Below, in pieces: positions 1-9,325 of a DNA stretch of 64,000 nucleotides. Numbering within the stretch: the first letter of the stretch is position 1; every line of letters starts with the position of its first letter. Made by a program: the position numbers and the translations under genes. Source of the DNA: Methylocystis sp. MJC1 (GTDB lineage: Bacteria > Pseudomonadota > Alphaproteobacteria > Rhizobiales > Beijerinckiaceae); assembly GCF_026427715.1 (NCBI RefSeq), contig NZ_CP107558.1, positions 2,207,001 to 2,271,000 on the forward strand, given 5' to 3'. Under the pieces are notes generated by a model, which was given only the letters and a program-made list of their open reading frames with translations, did not search any database and was not told where the DNA came from.

Positions 1-117
1 TCGCCCCTCTTCGCGGACGCCGGATTGACGGCCCCGATCACCCCCGACCCCCGTGAAAAGCGCGAAGGCTTTTCCCTTCAGGTGAAGTTCGAAAAGAAGC
101 CCGGGGCCGCGAAATGA
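1..117 (+). CDS. C-terminal end of a GspL/PilN-like type II secretion protein (partial)
   Basis: These are the last 38 codons of a gene that begins before the window. The stop codon overlaps the next start in an ATGA arrangement, so it belongs to the same operon. The tail contains DPREKREGFSLQVKF, which looks like the final strand of the periplasmic domain of GspL/PilN-type inner-membrane proteins. The two genes that follow are M- and N/C-like, which is the expected order after L. The fragment is too short to identify by sequence alone. Confidence 0.5.
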   Translation, partial: SPLFADAGLTAPITPDPREKREGFSLQVKFEKKPGAAK

Positions 118-701
118 ACTGGAAGGATTTCCTTCACAGCCCCCAAAAGGGACGCGCCCTATTCGTCGGCGTCAATCTGCTGGCTCTTGGGCTTTTCTAC
201 CTCGTCTTCATCGAGCCCGCGCGGCGCATGGTCGCCGACGGCGCCGAAGCGATCGCCGAGCGCCGCCAAACACTGGCGCGTTACGAAGCGGTCGCTCTGC
301 ACGAGGGGCAGATTCAGGATTATGCGCGCCAAGTCGCCGAGACCAATGGGCGCGGCGAACTTTTCGACGGGGATAGCGAAGGCGTCATCAACGCCAATTT
401 GCAGGCGCGGCTCAAGTCGATCGCCGAAAGCGCGCAAGTCACCGTCCGCTCGATCCAGATGTTGCCCGAAAAACAATTCCAGGGCGTCACGCTCGTCGGC
501 GCGCGCCTCGACGTCGCGGGCGGCTATGAGAATGTGCATGCGCTGGCGCGCGCGCTCGAAGGCGAGCCGCCCTTGATGATCATCACAGCGGCGACGCTTC
601 GCAATCAGGCGATGATGTGGGGCGCGCCGCAGCAGGGCGAAACGGAAATCGAGGCTCAATTCGACGTGTTCGGCGGCGCGCCGCAGAAAGGCCGCCAATG
701 A
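114..701 (+). CDS. gspM: Type II secretion system protein M (GspM, subtype b)
   Basis: A 195-residue inner-membrane protein of the type II secretion platform. A short cytoplasmic N-terminus is followed by one membrane segment (about residues 14-33, ALFVGVNLLALGLFYLVFI), a coiled stretch (about 38-75) and a periplasmic ferredoxin-like domain. This is the layout of GspM/PilO proteins, which pair with GspL. It overlaps the upstream gene by ATGA and the downstream gene the same way, so the three are translationally coupled. The family call rests on architecture and neighbours; it is not an enzyme and has no catalytic motif to check. Confidence 0.75.
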   Translation: MNWKDFLHSPQKGRALFVGVNLLALGLFYLVFIEPARRMVADGAEAIAERRQTLARYEAVALHEGQIQDYARQVAETNGRGELFDGDSEGVINANLQARLKSIAESAQVTVRSIQMLPEKQFQGVTLVGARLDVAGGYENVHALARALEGEPPLMIITAATLRNQAMMWGAPQQGETEIEAQFDVFGGAPQKGRQ

Positions 702-1315
702 GCCCCGCCGAACTCTCCAAACTCGTCGCGGAGTTCTCGCGCCGCTCGATCGCCCTCGCCGCGCCGGCTCAGAAAGCGCAACTCTCGCCTTTGTCGGCGA
801 TCATTCTGGCGGTTCTCGCGGCGACCACTCTCCTGGCGGCGCTATTTGCCGCCATCGCTTTCCTGGCGCCGATCGACTCGGACGCAACCGTCTCCGCCCC
901 GGCCTGGACGCCGCCAACGCTTGCTGTCGCAGACCTCGCGCCGCCCAAGCCGGCAAGCGCCGATCAGGAATCATTATCCCGGCCGATTTTCTCGAAGAAC
1001 AGAAAGCCAGCTCCGAAGATTGCGAAGGCTTCCACTGCGACGGCCGCCGAAATGGCCGCGGCGCCCCCCGGCTTGGCGATCAACGCCATCGTGAAGAATA
1101 AGAAGACGACGCAGGCTTTCGTGACCTCGTCCGAGTCGCCCGACGGCCTCTGGAAGAGGGTCGGCGAAACCGTCGATTCCTGGACAATCTCCGCGATAGA
1201 GAGAGATGGCGTCGTTCTGACGAATGGAGCCCAGACGGCAAGAGTAAAGCTCTATGCCGACCCGCTCCCGCCGGCGGCCGATGGGATGCCCCCTCCCCCG
1301 ACGCCCTTGCAGTAA
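698..1315 (+). CDS. Type II secretion GspN/GspC-like protein
   Basis: A 205-residue protein with one membrane segment (about residues 31-58), a Pro/Ala-rich linker, and a C-terminal domain (about 125-195) containing LAINAIVKNKKTTQAFV and an SWTISAIERDGVVL stretch. This resembles the homology region of GspC-type proteins, which links the inner-membrane platform to the secretin. The ATG at 698 overlaps the gspM stop and was chosen over an upstream in-frame start that would lie inside gspM. No PDZ domain is visible, which fits the short N-like form found in alphaproteobacteria. The exact letter (N or C) is uncertain. Confidence 0.62.
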   Translation: MSPAELSKLVAEFSRRSIALAAPAQKAQLSPLSAIILAVLAATTLLAALFAAIAFLAPIDSDATVSAPAWTPPTLAVADLAPPKPASADQESLSRPIFSKNRKPAPKIAKASTATAAEMAAAPPGLAINAIVKNKKTTQAFVTSSESPDGLWKRVGETVDSWTISAIERDGVVLTNGAQTARVKLYADPLPPAADGMPPPPTPLQ

Positions 1316-1322
1316 GCTCTTA

Positions 1323-1486
1323 CCATTTCCGTTTGAATAGCTTGCATTGGGACATGTCATTCCCGGCGGGCTGAAAGCCCGACCGGGAATCCAGAGCCAC
1401 AAAGGCGCTGGTTTTGCTCTGGATTCCCGATCGCTCGCTGCGCGAGCATCGGGAATACACCGAACCAATCAAGCGAATTTCGTATC
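1323..1486. repeat. Intergenic palindromic repeat, family A, copy 1
   Basis: A unit of about 165 bp made of two nested palindromes: CCCGGCGGGCTGAAAGCCCG near its left end and a GATCGCTCGC...GCGAGCATC stem near its right end, joined by paired CCAGAG/CTCTGG arms. Near-identical units occur at 14748-14922 (inverted) and 54743-54912, with shorter ones at 30712-30810, 45691-45815 and 62507-62609. It sits between the convergent secretion and kinase operons. Confidence 0.85.
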
Positions 1487-1492
1487 ATACGC

Positions 1493-4261
1493 TCAAGCGG
1501 TCTTCGCTTGTTGCGCTGGTAGCGGCGCAGCCTGCGCGTCGCCCGCTCCGATGTTGCGGATCATCTCGAAAGTGTCGGCCAGCGCTTTATCGAGTAGAGC
1601 GATGTTCTCCGCTCCAACGGACCCATCGGAATTGGCCCGCCGCTCGATGTCCTCCGCCATCGCGACGACGCGGTCGACGGCGATGTTGACGCTCATGGAT
1701 TTCAACGCATGCGCCGCGCGCCCAATCTTGACCTGGTCGCCGGCGTCGAGGGCCTCTCGCATCTCCGCGACGGATTTAGGCGCATGATCGAGATAAAGGC
1801 CGAATACGCGTCTCAGAAATGGCGTCGGCCCGTCGTTGGCGAGCAGCCCCAGCCCGCTCAGCTTTTTCTCGTTAAGCAAAGGCGCGTCGAAGCACCGCGT
1901 CGCCTGATTCTCGGCTCGTGACGTCGACTTCTCGCTTTTTGTCGTCGCTCCCTGGCTGCGCGGCTTGAAGGTGTCGAGGCATTCGGCGAGGGATCGGATC
2001 GTGTAGGGCTTGTACAGTACGCCGTCCATTCCTGCGGCCTTCCAGGCGTCCGCCGCTCTCCCGACGACATGCGCGGTGAGCGCGATGATTGGGACACGCT
2101 CCTTGCCGGCCGCGCCCCCGCGCTCTCGAATGCGTCGCGCAGCTTCGAAGCCGTCGACCTCCGGCATGCTCACGTCCATCAGCACGATGTCGAAGTCGCC
2201 GTTTTCGACCGCCGTAACGGCTTCCAGTCCGTTTTCCGCCGTCTCAACAATGGCGCCAAGCTGCCCGAGCGTCTCGATGGCGACCTCGCGATTGATGGCG
2301 GTGTCGTCCGCCACCAGCACTCTCAAGCCTTCGTGCCTGGGCAAAGCGACCGCGCCGGACGCTCGCCTGTCATCGGCGCCGCCCAGCATATGCCCGACCT
2401 TTATCTTACTCAGGAGACTGACGAGCTCCGAACGCCTCAGCGGACATGACACCGCGGCGTCCGCCCGCCCATCGCGAACCATGAGATGCGCCGCCGGGTC
2501 GCCGAAGGTCGCGAGGCACAGGACATAGCCATCCTCCCGACGCTCCACTGCGTCGATGCGATGCGGATCGGCGATCACAAGGTCCGCGACGAGGATTTCG
2601 CCCCGCGCCTCGGCGGCGTCATATCCGGCTTCCCGAAGATAGCGCAGAACGGTCGCCCGCGTGGCGTCGCCCTTTACGGCGACCAACGCCGTCGCGCCGG
2701 CTTTGCGCGGGCTCGGCCAATTCGCAGGTTTTTCGCACGCGCCAGCGGGAATGGAGAACGCGAAGGTGGAGCCGCGCCCATGGACGCTCTTGACCTCGAG
2801 TTCGCCCTCCATGCATTCGATCAATCGTTTGCTGATGGCGAGGCCGAGCCCCGTGCCGCCAAAACGGCGCGTCGTCGATTGATCGGCTTGCGTGAAGGCG
2901 CCGAAAATGTCGCGCAGCTTATGCGCGCGAATCCCTATCCCGGTGTCGGTGACGGCGAAGCGGATGCGCGAGAGATTTTTAGGGTCTGGACCGACTTTCA
3001 GGATCACCGAGCCGGACTCGGTGAACTTCAACGCGTTGTTGACCAGGTTGGCGATGATTTGATTTATCCGGACAGGGTCGCCTGTCATCAGGCGGGGCGT
3101 CGCCGGCGAGACATAGGAAACGAGATCGAGTCCTTTCTCGCGCGCGCGTTCCGCAAAGAGGCTCGTGACGTCTTCGGCCAACGCGGCAGGATCGAGCGCG
3201 ATCTTCTCCAATTGAAGCTTGCCGGATTCGGTTTTCGAGAAGTCCAATATGTCGTTGATGATCGCCAGCAGTATCTGGCCCGATTTGGAAATGACTTCCG
3301 CATAGCGGCGTTGGCGCTCGGGCAGGTCGGAAGCGGCGAGGAGCTCGGCCATCACCATCACGCCATTCATGGGCGTGCGGATTTCGTGGCTCATCGTCGC
3401 GAGGAAGTCCGATTTTGCTGAATTGGCGCTTTCAGCGGCCTCTTTTGCAATCCGCAGATCGCGCGTTCGATCGCTCACGTCTTTTTCGAGGTCGCGCCGA
3501 TGCGCCGCGAGGCTCTTGTCGCGTTCTTCGAGCTCCTCCAACATCGCGTTGAAGCCGTCGATCAGCAAGCCGACCTCATCGTCGCTCTTCGAAATCACCC
3601 GATCCGTATAATCGTGACTGCGACGAATGCGCCAGATCGCGTCGCTCAGTTCGAGAATAGGTTTCGTGAAAACCTTCTGCAGCCTGAAGGCGACGAGCAA
3701 GCCAACACCGAGCGCCATGGCGGAGCCGAGCGCCATTCCCTTGAAGGCGTCCTGCAGTTCTTCCGCGAGATCGCGCGTATCTGCGACGAGGACGAAACGA
3801 CCGACATTGACGCCGCCGTTGATAATGGGAACTTCGACCTGGATGCTACGGCTCGATAAAATCGCAAGCGGCGAGATCGACAGGGCCTCTCCTTCGGTTA
3901 CGCGCAAGTCGCCATCGAGTTGCGTGGCGCCGCCCATGACGGCGAGGAGCTGGCCGCGGCTTTCAACGCGCGCATAGATCAAATCGGGAATTTGCCCGAT
4001 CGCCTTGATGACCTGATAGACAGCGTTCTGATCGCGCGCCGCCACTCCACGCGCCGCCGCCGCGGCGAAAACGTGCGCGGATGCGAACAGGGACTTGGAC
4101 TTTGTCTCGGCGTAATGGCTTGTCTGGCGCCAGAGAAGCACCCCGCTCATCGCGATCGCCGACGTCGCCACAGCAATCGTAACGAGCATGGCCAGCTTTC
4201 GGGCGATCGACTTCTTCGGCGCCCTGTTTGCTGTCATGCGAGACGAACCAGTCTCACTCAT
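1493..4261 (-). CDS. Membrane hybrid sensor histidine kinase with receiver and Hpt domains (BarA-like)
   Basis: A 922-residue hybrid kinase. In order: a membrane segment (about residues 22-44), a periplasmic sensor region (45-172), a second membrane segment (173-195), a HAMP linker, a HisKA domain with phospho-acceptor His292 in [15 protein letters not shown], and a HATPase domain with N-box NLVNNALKF (about 405-413), DTGIGI and [11 protein letters not shown] poorly conserved receiver-like stretch follows (about 520-620), then an intact receiver with Asp696 (IVLMDVSMP) and Lys751, and a C-terminal Hpt domain with His851 (AAHALKSM). All phosphorelay residues of the main path are present. It is the last gene of a minus-strand operon after a receiver-pseudokinase gene and a tadG-like gene. 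The output partner and the signal are unknown. Confidence 0.9.
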   Translation of the reverse strand: MSETGSSRMTANRAPKKSIARKLAMLVTIAVATSAIAMSGVLLWRQTSHYAETKSKSLFASAHVFAAAAARGVAARDQNAVYQVIKAIGQIPDLIYARVESRGQLLAVMGGATQLDGDLRVTEGEALSISPLAILSSRSIQVEVPIINGGVNVGRFVLVADTRDLAEELQDAFKGMALGSAMALGVGLLVAFRLQKVFTKPILELSDAIWRIRRSHDYTDRVISKSDDEVGLLIDGFNAMLEELEERDKSLAAHRRDLEKDVSDRTRDLRIAKEAAESANSAKSDFLATMSHEIRTPMNGVMVMAELLAASDLPERQRRYAEVISKSGQILLAIINDILDFSKTESGKLQLEKIALDPAALAEDVTSLFAERAREKGLDLVSYVSPATPRLMTGDPVRINQIIANLVNNALKFTESGSVILKVGPDPKNLSRIRFAVTDTGIGIRAHKLRDIFGAFTQADQSTTRRFGGTGLGLAISKRLIECMEGELEVKSVHGRGSTFAFSIPAGACEKPANWPSPRKAGATALVAVKGDATRATVLRYLREAGYDAAEARGEILVADLVIADPHRIDAVERREDGYVLCLATFGDPAAHLMVRDGRADAAVSCPLRRSELVSLLSKIKVGHMLGGADDRRASGAVALPRHEGLRVLVADDTAINREVAIETLGQLGAIVETAENGLEAVTAVENGDFDIVLMDVSMPEVDGFEAARRIRERGGAAGKERVPIIALTAHVVGRAADAWKAAGMDGVLYKPYTIRSLAECLDTFKPRSQGATTKSEKSTSRAENQATRCFDAPLLNEKKLSGLGLLANDGPTPFLRRVFGLYLDHAPKSVAEMREALDAGDQVKIGRAAHALKSMSVNIAVDRVVAMAEDIERRANSDGSVGAENIALLDKALADTFEMIRNIGAGDAQAAPLPAQQAKTA

Positions 4262-4300
4262 TCCTTCGTCCCCCAGCCGACTGGGCCATGGCTTCTAGGT

Positions 4301-5599
4301 TCATTTGCTCAAGTAGCTGTAGCCCGGGTTCATGCCGCCGGGGACAGGGACATTGGTCTTGCCGTAGTCGGAGTTCAGAATCAGGTTGGGACCGCCGTAT
4401 AGCTGCATGCGCCGGGCGACGATGATGGTGAAGGCGGACGCCTGTCCGATCGTCTTATTGGCGTTGACCTCGAGCTGCCCGCGCGAAAGGTAAATCGTGC
4501 CCAGCAGATTCGAGGCGTTGTCGCTGAGGATTTCGTGCGTGTGCAACAGCGGCTCCGCGCGGTCCTCGAAAAACAATATCCCTGCCAGCGGGCCGCTCGT
4601 CGGCGCGGTCAAGCTCACCGATGAATCCGTGGCGAATTTGAAGACTGCGTTCGCGCCGGTCAGATAAACGCCTGCGCCCAGCGACGTGAAAGTCGACCCG
4701 CCTTCGACGATGAGCGGGCCGTCCTTCATCACATATTCGCCGGCAGAAAGCGTCACCGTCGCGCCGTTGGTCACCTTGAGCCCGCCGCAATAAACGCCGG
4801 GCATCAGCGTCATCGTGCCACCCGAAATCAATTCGTTGTTGTGCGTGCAGGCGCCGACCGGCGGCGGCGCGCGCGCTGCCAGCGGATCGGGAACGACGGG
4901 ACAGTCCGTCAGCGGATCCGGATTGAAATTGACCTTGGAGCCGACCTTGCCGCCGGAGCTGCAAATCATGCCGGCCGTCAGCACCGAAGCATCGGCGCCG
5001 GTCAACCCCTGGGGACTTTTGGAGTTGGATTGGACCGCGCAAAACTGCGCGGTGACCTTGGCGCTCTCCTCGAGATAAATCGCACGAGCGCCTTTGTCCT
5101 CGAGCGCAAGCGCGCAAATCGGGAAACCATTGGTGCGCGCGACGGCCTGCGCGCTCAAGGCCACAGATTGCTTGTAGACGACACGCAAGAGCTTTGGATC
5201 ATAGAGGCCGCTGACATTCACCTGCACGGCGCTGTTATTGTCTATGAGCGACGCCGAAATGGCGACCGAACTCAAGGGTTGCGCCGACCGCATCAGCACG
5301 CTCTGGGCGGCCGTCTTGGCCAAAGACGAGACGTCGAACCCGCTCATTCGCGCCAGCCGCAGCTCACGCGCCGCGCGGAGCGCTCCCGCATCGGCCGCCG
5401 CCTGAAGTTGGCTCTTCAGATTGCTGATCGTCAGAAAATCAAAACCCGCGCCAGCGACAGCGATGAGCGGTAGCAGCGCGAGCGACCAGACGACCGCGAC
5501 GCTTCCCCGCCGATCTGCGGAGGCGATCCTCAAGCCGCATAGCTGGCGGGAGAACAGCGCGGCCAGGCAGCGCGCCACTCTCACTGATCGGCTCGTCAT
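4301..5599 (-). CDS. TadG-like pilus-assembly / Flp-type secreted membrane protein
   Basis: A 432-residue protein beginning with a TadE/TadG-type N-terminus: RRGSVAVVWSLALLPLIAVAGAGFDF forms one hydrophobic segment (about residues 30-55) followed by the SQLQAAADAGALRAAREL helix typical of this family. The remaining 330 residues are predicted extracytoplasmic and rich in Gly, Thr and Val, with no recognised enzymatic motif. Its start codon overlaps the stop of the upstream receiver-pseudokinase gene (ATGA), so the two are coupled. No other tad genes are in the window, so a role in Flp pili is only inferred. Confidence 0.75.
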   Translation of the reverse strand: MTSRSVRVARCLAALFSRQLCGLRIASADRRGSVAVVWSLALLPLIAVAGAGFDFLTISNLKSQLQAAADAGALRAARELRLARMSGFDVSSLAKTAAQSVLMRSAQPLSSVAISASLIDNNSAVQVNVSGLYDPKLLRVVYKQSVALSAQAVARTNGFPICALALEDKGARAIYLEESAKVTAQFCAVQSNSKSPQGLTGADASVLTAGMICSSGGKVGSKVNFNPDPLTDCPVVPDPLAARAPPPVGACTHNNELISGGTMTLMPGVYCGGLKVTNGATVTLSAGEYVMKDGPLIVEGGSTFTSLGAGVYLTGANAVFKFATDSSVSLTAPTSGPLAGILFFEDRAEPLLHTHEILSDNASNLLGTIYLSRGQLEVNANKTIGQASAFTIIVARRMQLYGGPNLILNSDYGKTNVPVPGGMNPGYSYLSK

Positions 5600-6732
5600 G
5601 CTGCCTCTGTGCCGGCGAAGCTGGGGTTTCCAGCGCGTGCGCTCGGGCTGGGCAAGAAAATCTCGATAAGGGTTGCGCCTTCGGCGCGTTTCTCGCTCCT
5701 TAGCGCGCCGCCATGAAGCTCGATAACGCAGCGCGCGAAGGCCATCCCCATGCCTTGGCGACTTTCAAGACAAACGGCCGGCGGGGTCTGTGACGCGTCT
5801 GTCGCGACGATTGTTACGAGCGCGCCGCCGTCCGGCGTTCGCGACATGGCCAAATCCACATGCCCCGCACCGCGCATGACGTCTTCTGCGAGATGGCCAA
5901 TTGCGCGCGCGAGCCGCATCAGATCGCATCGGACGTCGAACGTCTCCGTCGGCTTATGGATGTCCACCAAGACCAGGCGCAACCATTCCGGCGAAATGTC
6001 CGCGACGACGGCGTCGAGAATCTTGCTTGCCGGATATTCGTCTTCCGAGAGCCGCGACGAGCCCGCAGAAAGCTCGGCGGATTGAACGAGGTCCATGAAA
6101 TCGTCTTGCAGCTGTCGCGCTGCGGCGTCGATCTGCGCCGCATATTTCAGATAGCTTTCTCCTACCGGACCGTCGATTTGCTGCCGGATACAGTCGGAAA
6201 AGCCGATGATGTCGTTTAGGGGCGTGCCCGCCTCCAGCGAGATCAACGAGAGAAGGCTGTTCGTCAATTTCAGCAATTCATCGGAACGCTTGCGCTCGCG
6301 CCGCAAAGCGGTTTCCATCTGCGCCGTGCGCAAGACATGACGAACAGAGTAACTGAGCTGACGCCAGTTGATTGGTTTCGCGGCAAAGAAATTGACGCCG
6401 AGCTGGAAGGCGCGATCAATCGACGCGATGTCGTCACGCCCGGTCAACATCATGACGGGAAGGCCGGCGAACCTCGGCTCCGCGCGCAACTTTTCCAGCA
6501 GCCCGAAGCCATCGAGAACCGGCATTTCGACATCGAGAAGCACGATATCGAAAGACTCTTTGTGCAGTCGCTCCCAGGCCTCTGCGCCGTTTGAAGCCGT
6601 CTCAATAATTGTTGCAGGCGTCGCGAGATGCACTTTAGCGAATTCGGCCAGAATTGGATCGTCGTCGACGAACAAGAGACGCGTCTCGTCGTCGAGCACG
6701 AATGTCCATTTGTTTGCCGCTTGCTCCGACAC
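5596..6732 (-). CDS. Response regulator fused to a degenerate histidine-kinase module
   Basis: A 378-residue protein. The N-terminal receiver is complete (Asp23-25 acidic pocket, Asp67 in IVLLDVEMP, Lys119 in FFAAKP). The following segment aligns with a HisKA dimerisation helix, LISLEAGTPLNDIIGFSD, but Leu166 stands where the phospho-acceptor histidine should be (SHE has become SLE). The ATPase-like C-terminus keeps a GMGMAFARCVIELHGG remnant but lacks the N-box asparagine and the DxGxG motif. It therefore looks able to receive phosphate but not to autophosphorylate. It is the first gene of an operon with the TadG-like protein and the hybrid kinase, which is a plausible phosphodonor through its Hpt domain. 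Confidence 0.85.
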   Translation of the reverse strand: MSEQAANKWTFVLDDETRLLFVDDDPILAEFAKVHLATPATIIETASNGAEAWERLHKESFDIVLLDVEMPVLDGFGLLEKLRAEPRFAGLPVMMLTGRDDIASIDRAFQLGVNFFAAKPINWRQLSYSVRHVLRTAQMETALRRERKRSDELLKLTNSLLSLISLEAGTPLNDIIGFSDCIRQQIDGPVGESYLKYAAQIDAAARQLQDDFMDLVQSAELSAGSSRLSEDEYPASKILDAVVADISPEWLRLVLVDIHKPTETFDVRCDLMRLARAIGHLAEDVMRGAGHVDLAMSRTPDGGALVTIVATDASQTPPAVCLESRQGMGMAFARCVIELHGGALRSEKRAEGATLIEIFLPSPSARAGNPSFAGTEAA

Positions 6733-6951
6733 TTCTTTCTCCGGCTGGGCCGACCAGAAGTATCGCCAGGCGTTTAAAATAGCGTATATTGCTTGATCTG
6801 TGCCGGCTAAGGGACGGAAAGGGATGAGTTTAAGGGGGCTGTCGATGCAATTTTAACTTATCGTTAATCCTGTGAGTTCATTCAACGTAAATGGTAGTTC
6901 TGCTTCATTGAAGGAGAGTTATCGGCGCTTCGGTCACTTTGGGCAAGTTTT
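6733..6951. promoter_or_regulatory. Divergent intergenic region between the kinase operon and the EAL gene
   Basis: This AT-richer stretch separates two divergently transcribed units and must contain both promoters. I see no confident -35/-10 pair or operator. A GAAGGAGAG at 6908-6916 looks like a ribosome binding site but lies about 35 bases before the annotated ATG at 6952, so the EAL start is not settled. Confidence 0.4.
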
Positions 6952-7806
6952 ATGTGCAATTTCCTACGCTGGGCGATGCGTGACCACGGGCGGATGGCGA
7001 GGGACATGCGCCGCTCATTGAAAAATGGCGATTTCCGTCTCGTCTACCAGCCGATCATCGACGCCAGGGACGAGACGATGGTAGGAGTCGAGGCGCTGTG
7101 CCGATGGCGCCACCCTGTTCGCGGCGAGACGCCGCCCTCCGCCTTCATCGCTATCGCCGAGGAATCCGGCCTGATCGAGCAGCTCGGTCTGTTCGTGTTG
7201 CGGCAGGCATGTCTCGACGCCCGCAATTGGCCGGGCGTCATTGTCTCGGTCAACGTCTCGCCCCGCCAGTTCGAAGACGAGCGGTTTCCGGAAGCGGTAC
7301 TGAAGATTCTGGCTGAAACGGGCTTGGAGCCGTCGCGGCTGGAGCTCGAACTCACCGAGAATCTGGCGGTCGTGGATCTCGATCTCGCGCGCGCCAAAAT
7401 GCTGGCCCTCCAAAATCACGGCGTGCGCGTCGCGCTCGATGATTTTGGCTCCGGCCATTCGAGCCTCAATTATTTGCTGTCTCTTCCTTTCGATAAACTC
7501 AAGGTCGACAGGTTCTTCGTGTCGAAAATTGAGTCCGGCTCCGCGAGCGCCGCGATCATCCACGCCATCGTGAGCATTGGACGCGCGCTCGGCATGCATG
7601 TCACCGCGGAAGGCGTAGAAACCGCCGAACAGCAGCAGTTCCTACGCGTGGCGGGCGTCCACTCCTTCCAGGGATTTCGATTTAGCCGCCCCGTCGACGC
7701 CAGCGAGATTTCATCGAGGCTCCAGGCGCAACAGGCGCTGGCCCAGCTCCTCCCTACGCCGCCGGCGCCCTTGACGATGGCGGTCGACGCGCACGGCCTC
7801 TCGTGA
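6952..7806 (+). CDS. EAL-domain cyclic-di-GMP phosphodiesterase
   Basis: A 284-residue stand-alone EAL domain with no sensor or membrane part. The signature residues are present: EAL at 47-49 (GVEALCRWRHP), Glu136 (LTEN), Asp163-Asp164 (DDFGSGHSSLNYL), Lys184 and Asp186 (KVDRFFV), and EGVE plus the QG(F/Y) end motif. It should hydrolyse c-di-GMP to pGpG in the cytoplasm. It is monocistronic and diverges from the kinase operon; a GGDEF gene lies 700 bp downstream. The start is uncertain because the ATG used has no clear ribosome site; ATG codons at residues 9 and 15 are alternatives. Confidence 0.88.
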   Translation: MCNFLRWAMRDHGRMARDMRRSLKNGDFRLVYQPIIDARDETMVGVEALCRWRHPVRGETPPSAFIAIAEESGLIEQLGLFVLRQACLDARNWPGVIVSVNVSPRQFEDERFPEAVLKILAETGLEPSRLELELTENLAVVDLDLARAKMLALQNHGVRVALDDFGSGHSSLNYLLSLPFDKLKVDRFFVSKIESGSASAAIIHAIVSIGRALGMHVTAEGVETAEQQQFLRVAGVHSFQGFRFSRPVDASEISSRLQAQQALAQLLPTPPAPLTMAVDAHGLS

Positions 7807-7826
7807 CCTCGCTTTTGATGGCGCCT

Positions 7827-7935
7827 TAGCGCGCTTTCCGCTCGCATGGTTCTATGCGAGCGGAAAGCGCGCAGTTTCAAAAAGCTGGAGCGCATTCTTA
7901 TCGCAAAAGTCTGTCAACTTTTGCGGAATGCGCTC
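7827..7935. repeat. Intergenic palindromic repeat, family C, copy 1
   Basis: A GCGCTTTCCGCTCGCA stem pairs with TGCGAGCGGAAAGCGC, followed by a second part carrying GGAGCGCATTCTT...TTGCGGAATGCGCTC. The same two-part unit recurs at 61677-61791 beside epmA. It lies between the convergent EAL and metalloprotease genes. Confidence 0.85.
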
Positions 7936-7941
7936 TCGAAT

Positions 7942-8364
7942 TTACCAAGCCGCGCCGTGCTCGATTTCTTCCATGTCCGAGTCGGAAAGGCCAAAGTGAT
8001 GGCCGATCTCATGGACGAGCACATGGGTGATGATGTCGCCCAGCGTATCCTCGCTCTCCGCCCAGAAATCAAGGATCGGTCGGCGATAGAGCCAGACCAT
8101 GTTGGGCTCGGCCCCGGTCTCGGAGAGATGCGCGCCATCCGCCAGGCCCCGTCCGCGGAAGAGGCCGAGAAGATCGAACTCGGTCTCGCACTCCATCTCG
8201 TCGAGCGTCTCCTCGTCGGGGAAGTCTTCGACGTGGAACACAACGCCTTCACAAAGACGGGTGAATTTTTTGGGCAACGCCGCAAAGGCGGCATCTGCGA
8301 GCGCTTCGATTTCAGCAAGCGTCGGCGCGCTCAATCGCGCCCATTCAAGTGATGCATCAGCCAT
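7942..8364 (-). CDS. Small zincin-type metalloprotease family protein
   Basis: A 140-residue cytoplasmic protein with the zinc motif HEIGHHFGLSD near its C-terminus (HExxHxxGxxD). The preceding LYRRPILDFW and DIITHVLVHE are typical of the short 'zincin-like' family (PF06262). The motif predicts a zinc-dependent peptidase, but substrates of this family are not established. The ATG at 8364 (MADASLEW) was preferred to an in-frame start 19 codons upstream because the family begins close to this point. It stands alone on its strand. Confidence 0.8.
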   Translation of the reverse strand: MADASLEWARLSAPTLAEIEALADAAFAALPKKFTRLCEGVVFHVEDFPDEETLDEMECETEFDLLGLFRGRGLADGAHLSETGAEPNMVWLYRRPILDFWAESEDTLGDIITHVLVHEIGHHFGLSDSDMEEIEHGAAW

Positions 8365-8515
8365 GATTCGAACTATGCCATTTTCTGCCGTGGCGAAACA
8401 ACTCCTCAGTTTTCGCAACAATTTAATGAAGCAATTTCGAGACGATTAAGGGTTCACTCGCCAAAGTAACCGCGATCGATCCGGGAAAAATTCCCCAAGG
8501 TTTGCGGAGTTTAGC

Positions 8516-9265
8516 ATGCTCAAAGGCGCAAGACGTCTCTTCGAGCCGCGCACCAAAAAAGAAGCGATACGTCTGGTCTGTGCTTTCACGGCAATCGCCA
8601 TCACAGTTGCTATCGCCGTCGTCGTCGTCAGCAGCCTTTGGGCGGGCACGCCAATGGGCCCCTCGCTCATTCGGGCGGTCGTCATCCCGCTGATGCTCGC
8701 GCCCTGGATGGTTTGGACGATCGCGCGCTTCTCCCTGCGCCTGGAAGAAATGCGCCTCGAGCTGGAGAAGCTGGTGCGCACGGATCCGCTCAGCGGCGCG
8801 CTCAACCGGCGTGGGGTTGCTGAATTTGCCGACAAGGCTTTCGCGGAGCGACGGGAGAAAGATAAATTCTGCGCGATCGTCATCGACATCGATCGCTTCA
8901 AGACGATCAACGACAATCACGGACATGCCGCCGGCGACGCCGTCATCGCGCAGGTGGTGGAGATAGCGCGCCAGATGGCGCGCTCCGTGAATTGCGCTAT
9001 CGGCCGGCTCGGCGGCGACGAGCTTGTTGTTCTGATCGTCGAGCAAACGCTCGAAGACTCATTAGTCATGGCGGAACGTCTGCGCGACGCCATCGAGCAC
9101 GCGGTTTTCCTGCACGAAGAGACCCGCCTCACCGTGACGACGAGCATCGGCGTCGCCGCGTCGGACCCTGCCGACAAAAACGCCGAGGCTGTCCTCAGAC
9201 GCGCGGATCATTCGCTTTACGCCGCGAAATCCGCCGGCCGCAATCGCGTGCGGGCGGCGGCTTAG
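8516..9265 (+). CDS. Membrane-anchored GGDEF diguanylate cyclase
   Basis: A 249-residue protein with two hydrophobic segments (about residues 20-42 and 50-72) followed by a GGDEF domain. The active-site loop reads GGDEL (166-170) instead of GGDEF or GGEEF; the metal-binding aspartates of IDIDRFKTINDNHGH are kept, so activity is plausible. There is no RxxD inhibitory site five residues before the loop. It probably makes c-di-GMP at the membrane. The last base varies widely in active cyclases, so GGDEL is odd but not disqualifying. Confidence 0.87.
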   Translation: MLKGARRLFEPRTKKEAIRLVCAFTAIAITVAIAVVVVSSLWAGTPMGPSLIRAVVIPLMLAPWMVWTIARFSLRLEEMRLELEKLVRTDPLSGALNRRGVAEFADKAFAERREKDKFCAIVIDIDRFKTINDNHGHAAGDAVIAQVVEIARQMARSVNCAIGRLGGDELVVLIVEQTLEDSLVMAERLRDAIEHAVFLHEETRLTVTTSIGVAASDPADKNAEAVLRRADHSLYAAKSAGRNRVRAAA

Positions 9266-9274
9266 CAACCATAA

Positions 9275-9302
9275 AAAAGGGACCGCCGCAGCGATCCCTT
9301 TT
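9275..9302. terminator. Bidirectional terminator between the GGDEF gene and leuC
   Basis: An AAAAGGGA/TCCCTTTT stem with a further CGC/GCG pair and a short loop. The A run on one side and T run on the other make it usable from both strands, as expected between the convergent ends at 9265 and 9326. Confidence 0.85.
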
Positions 9303-9325
9303 CGTCCGTCTGGCTGGGACGCCGC

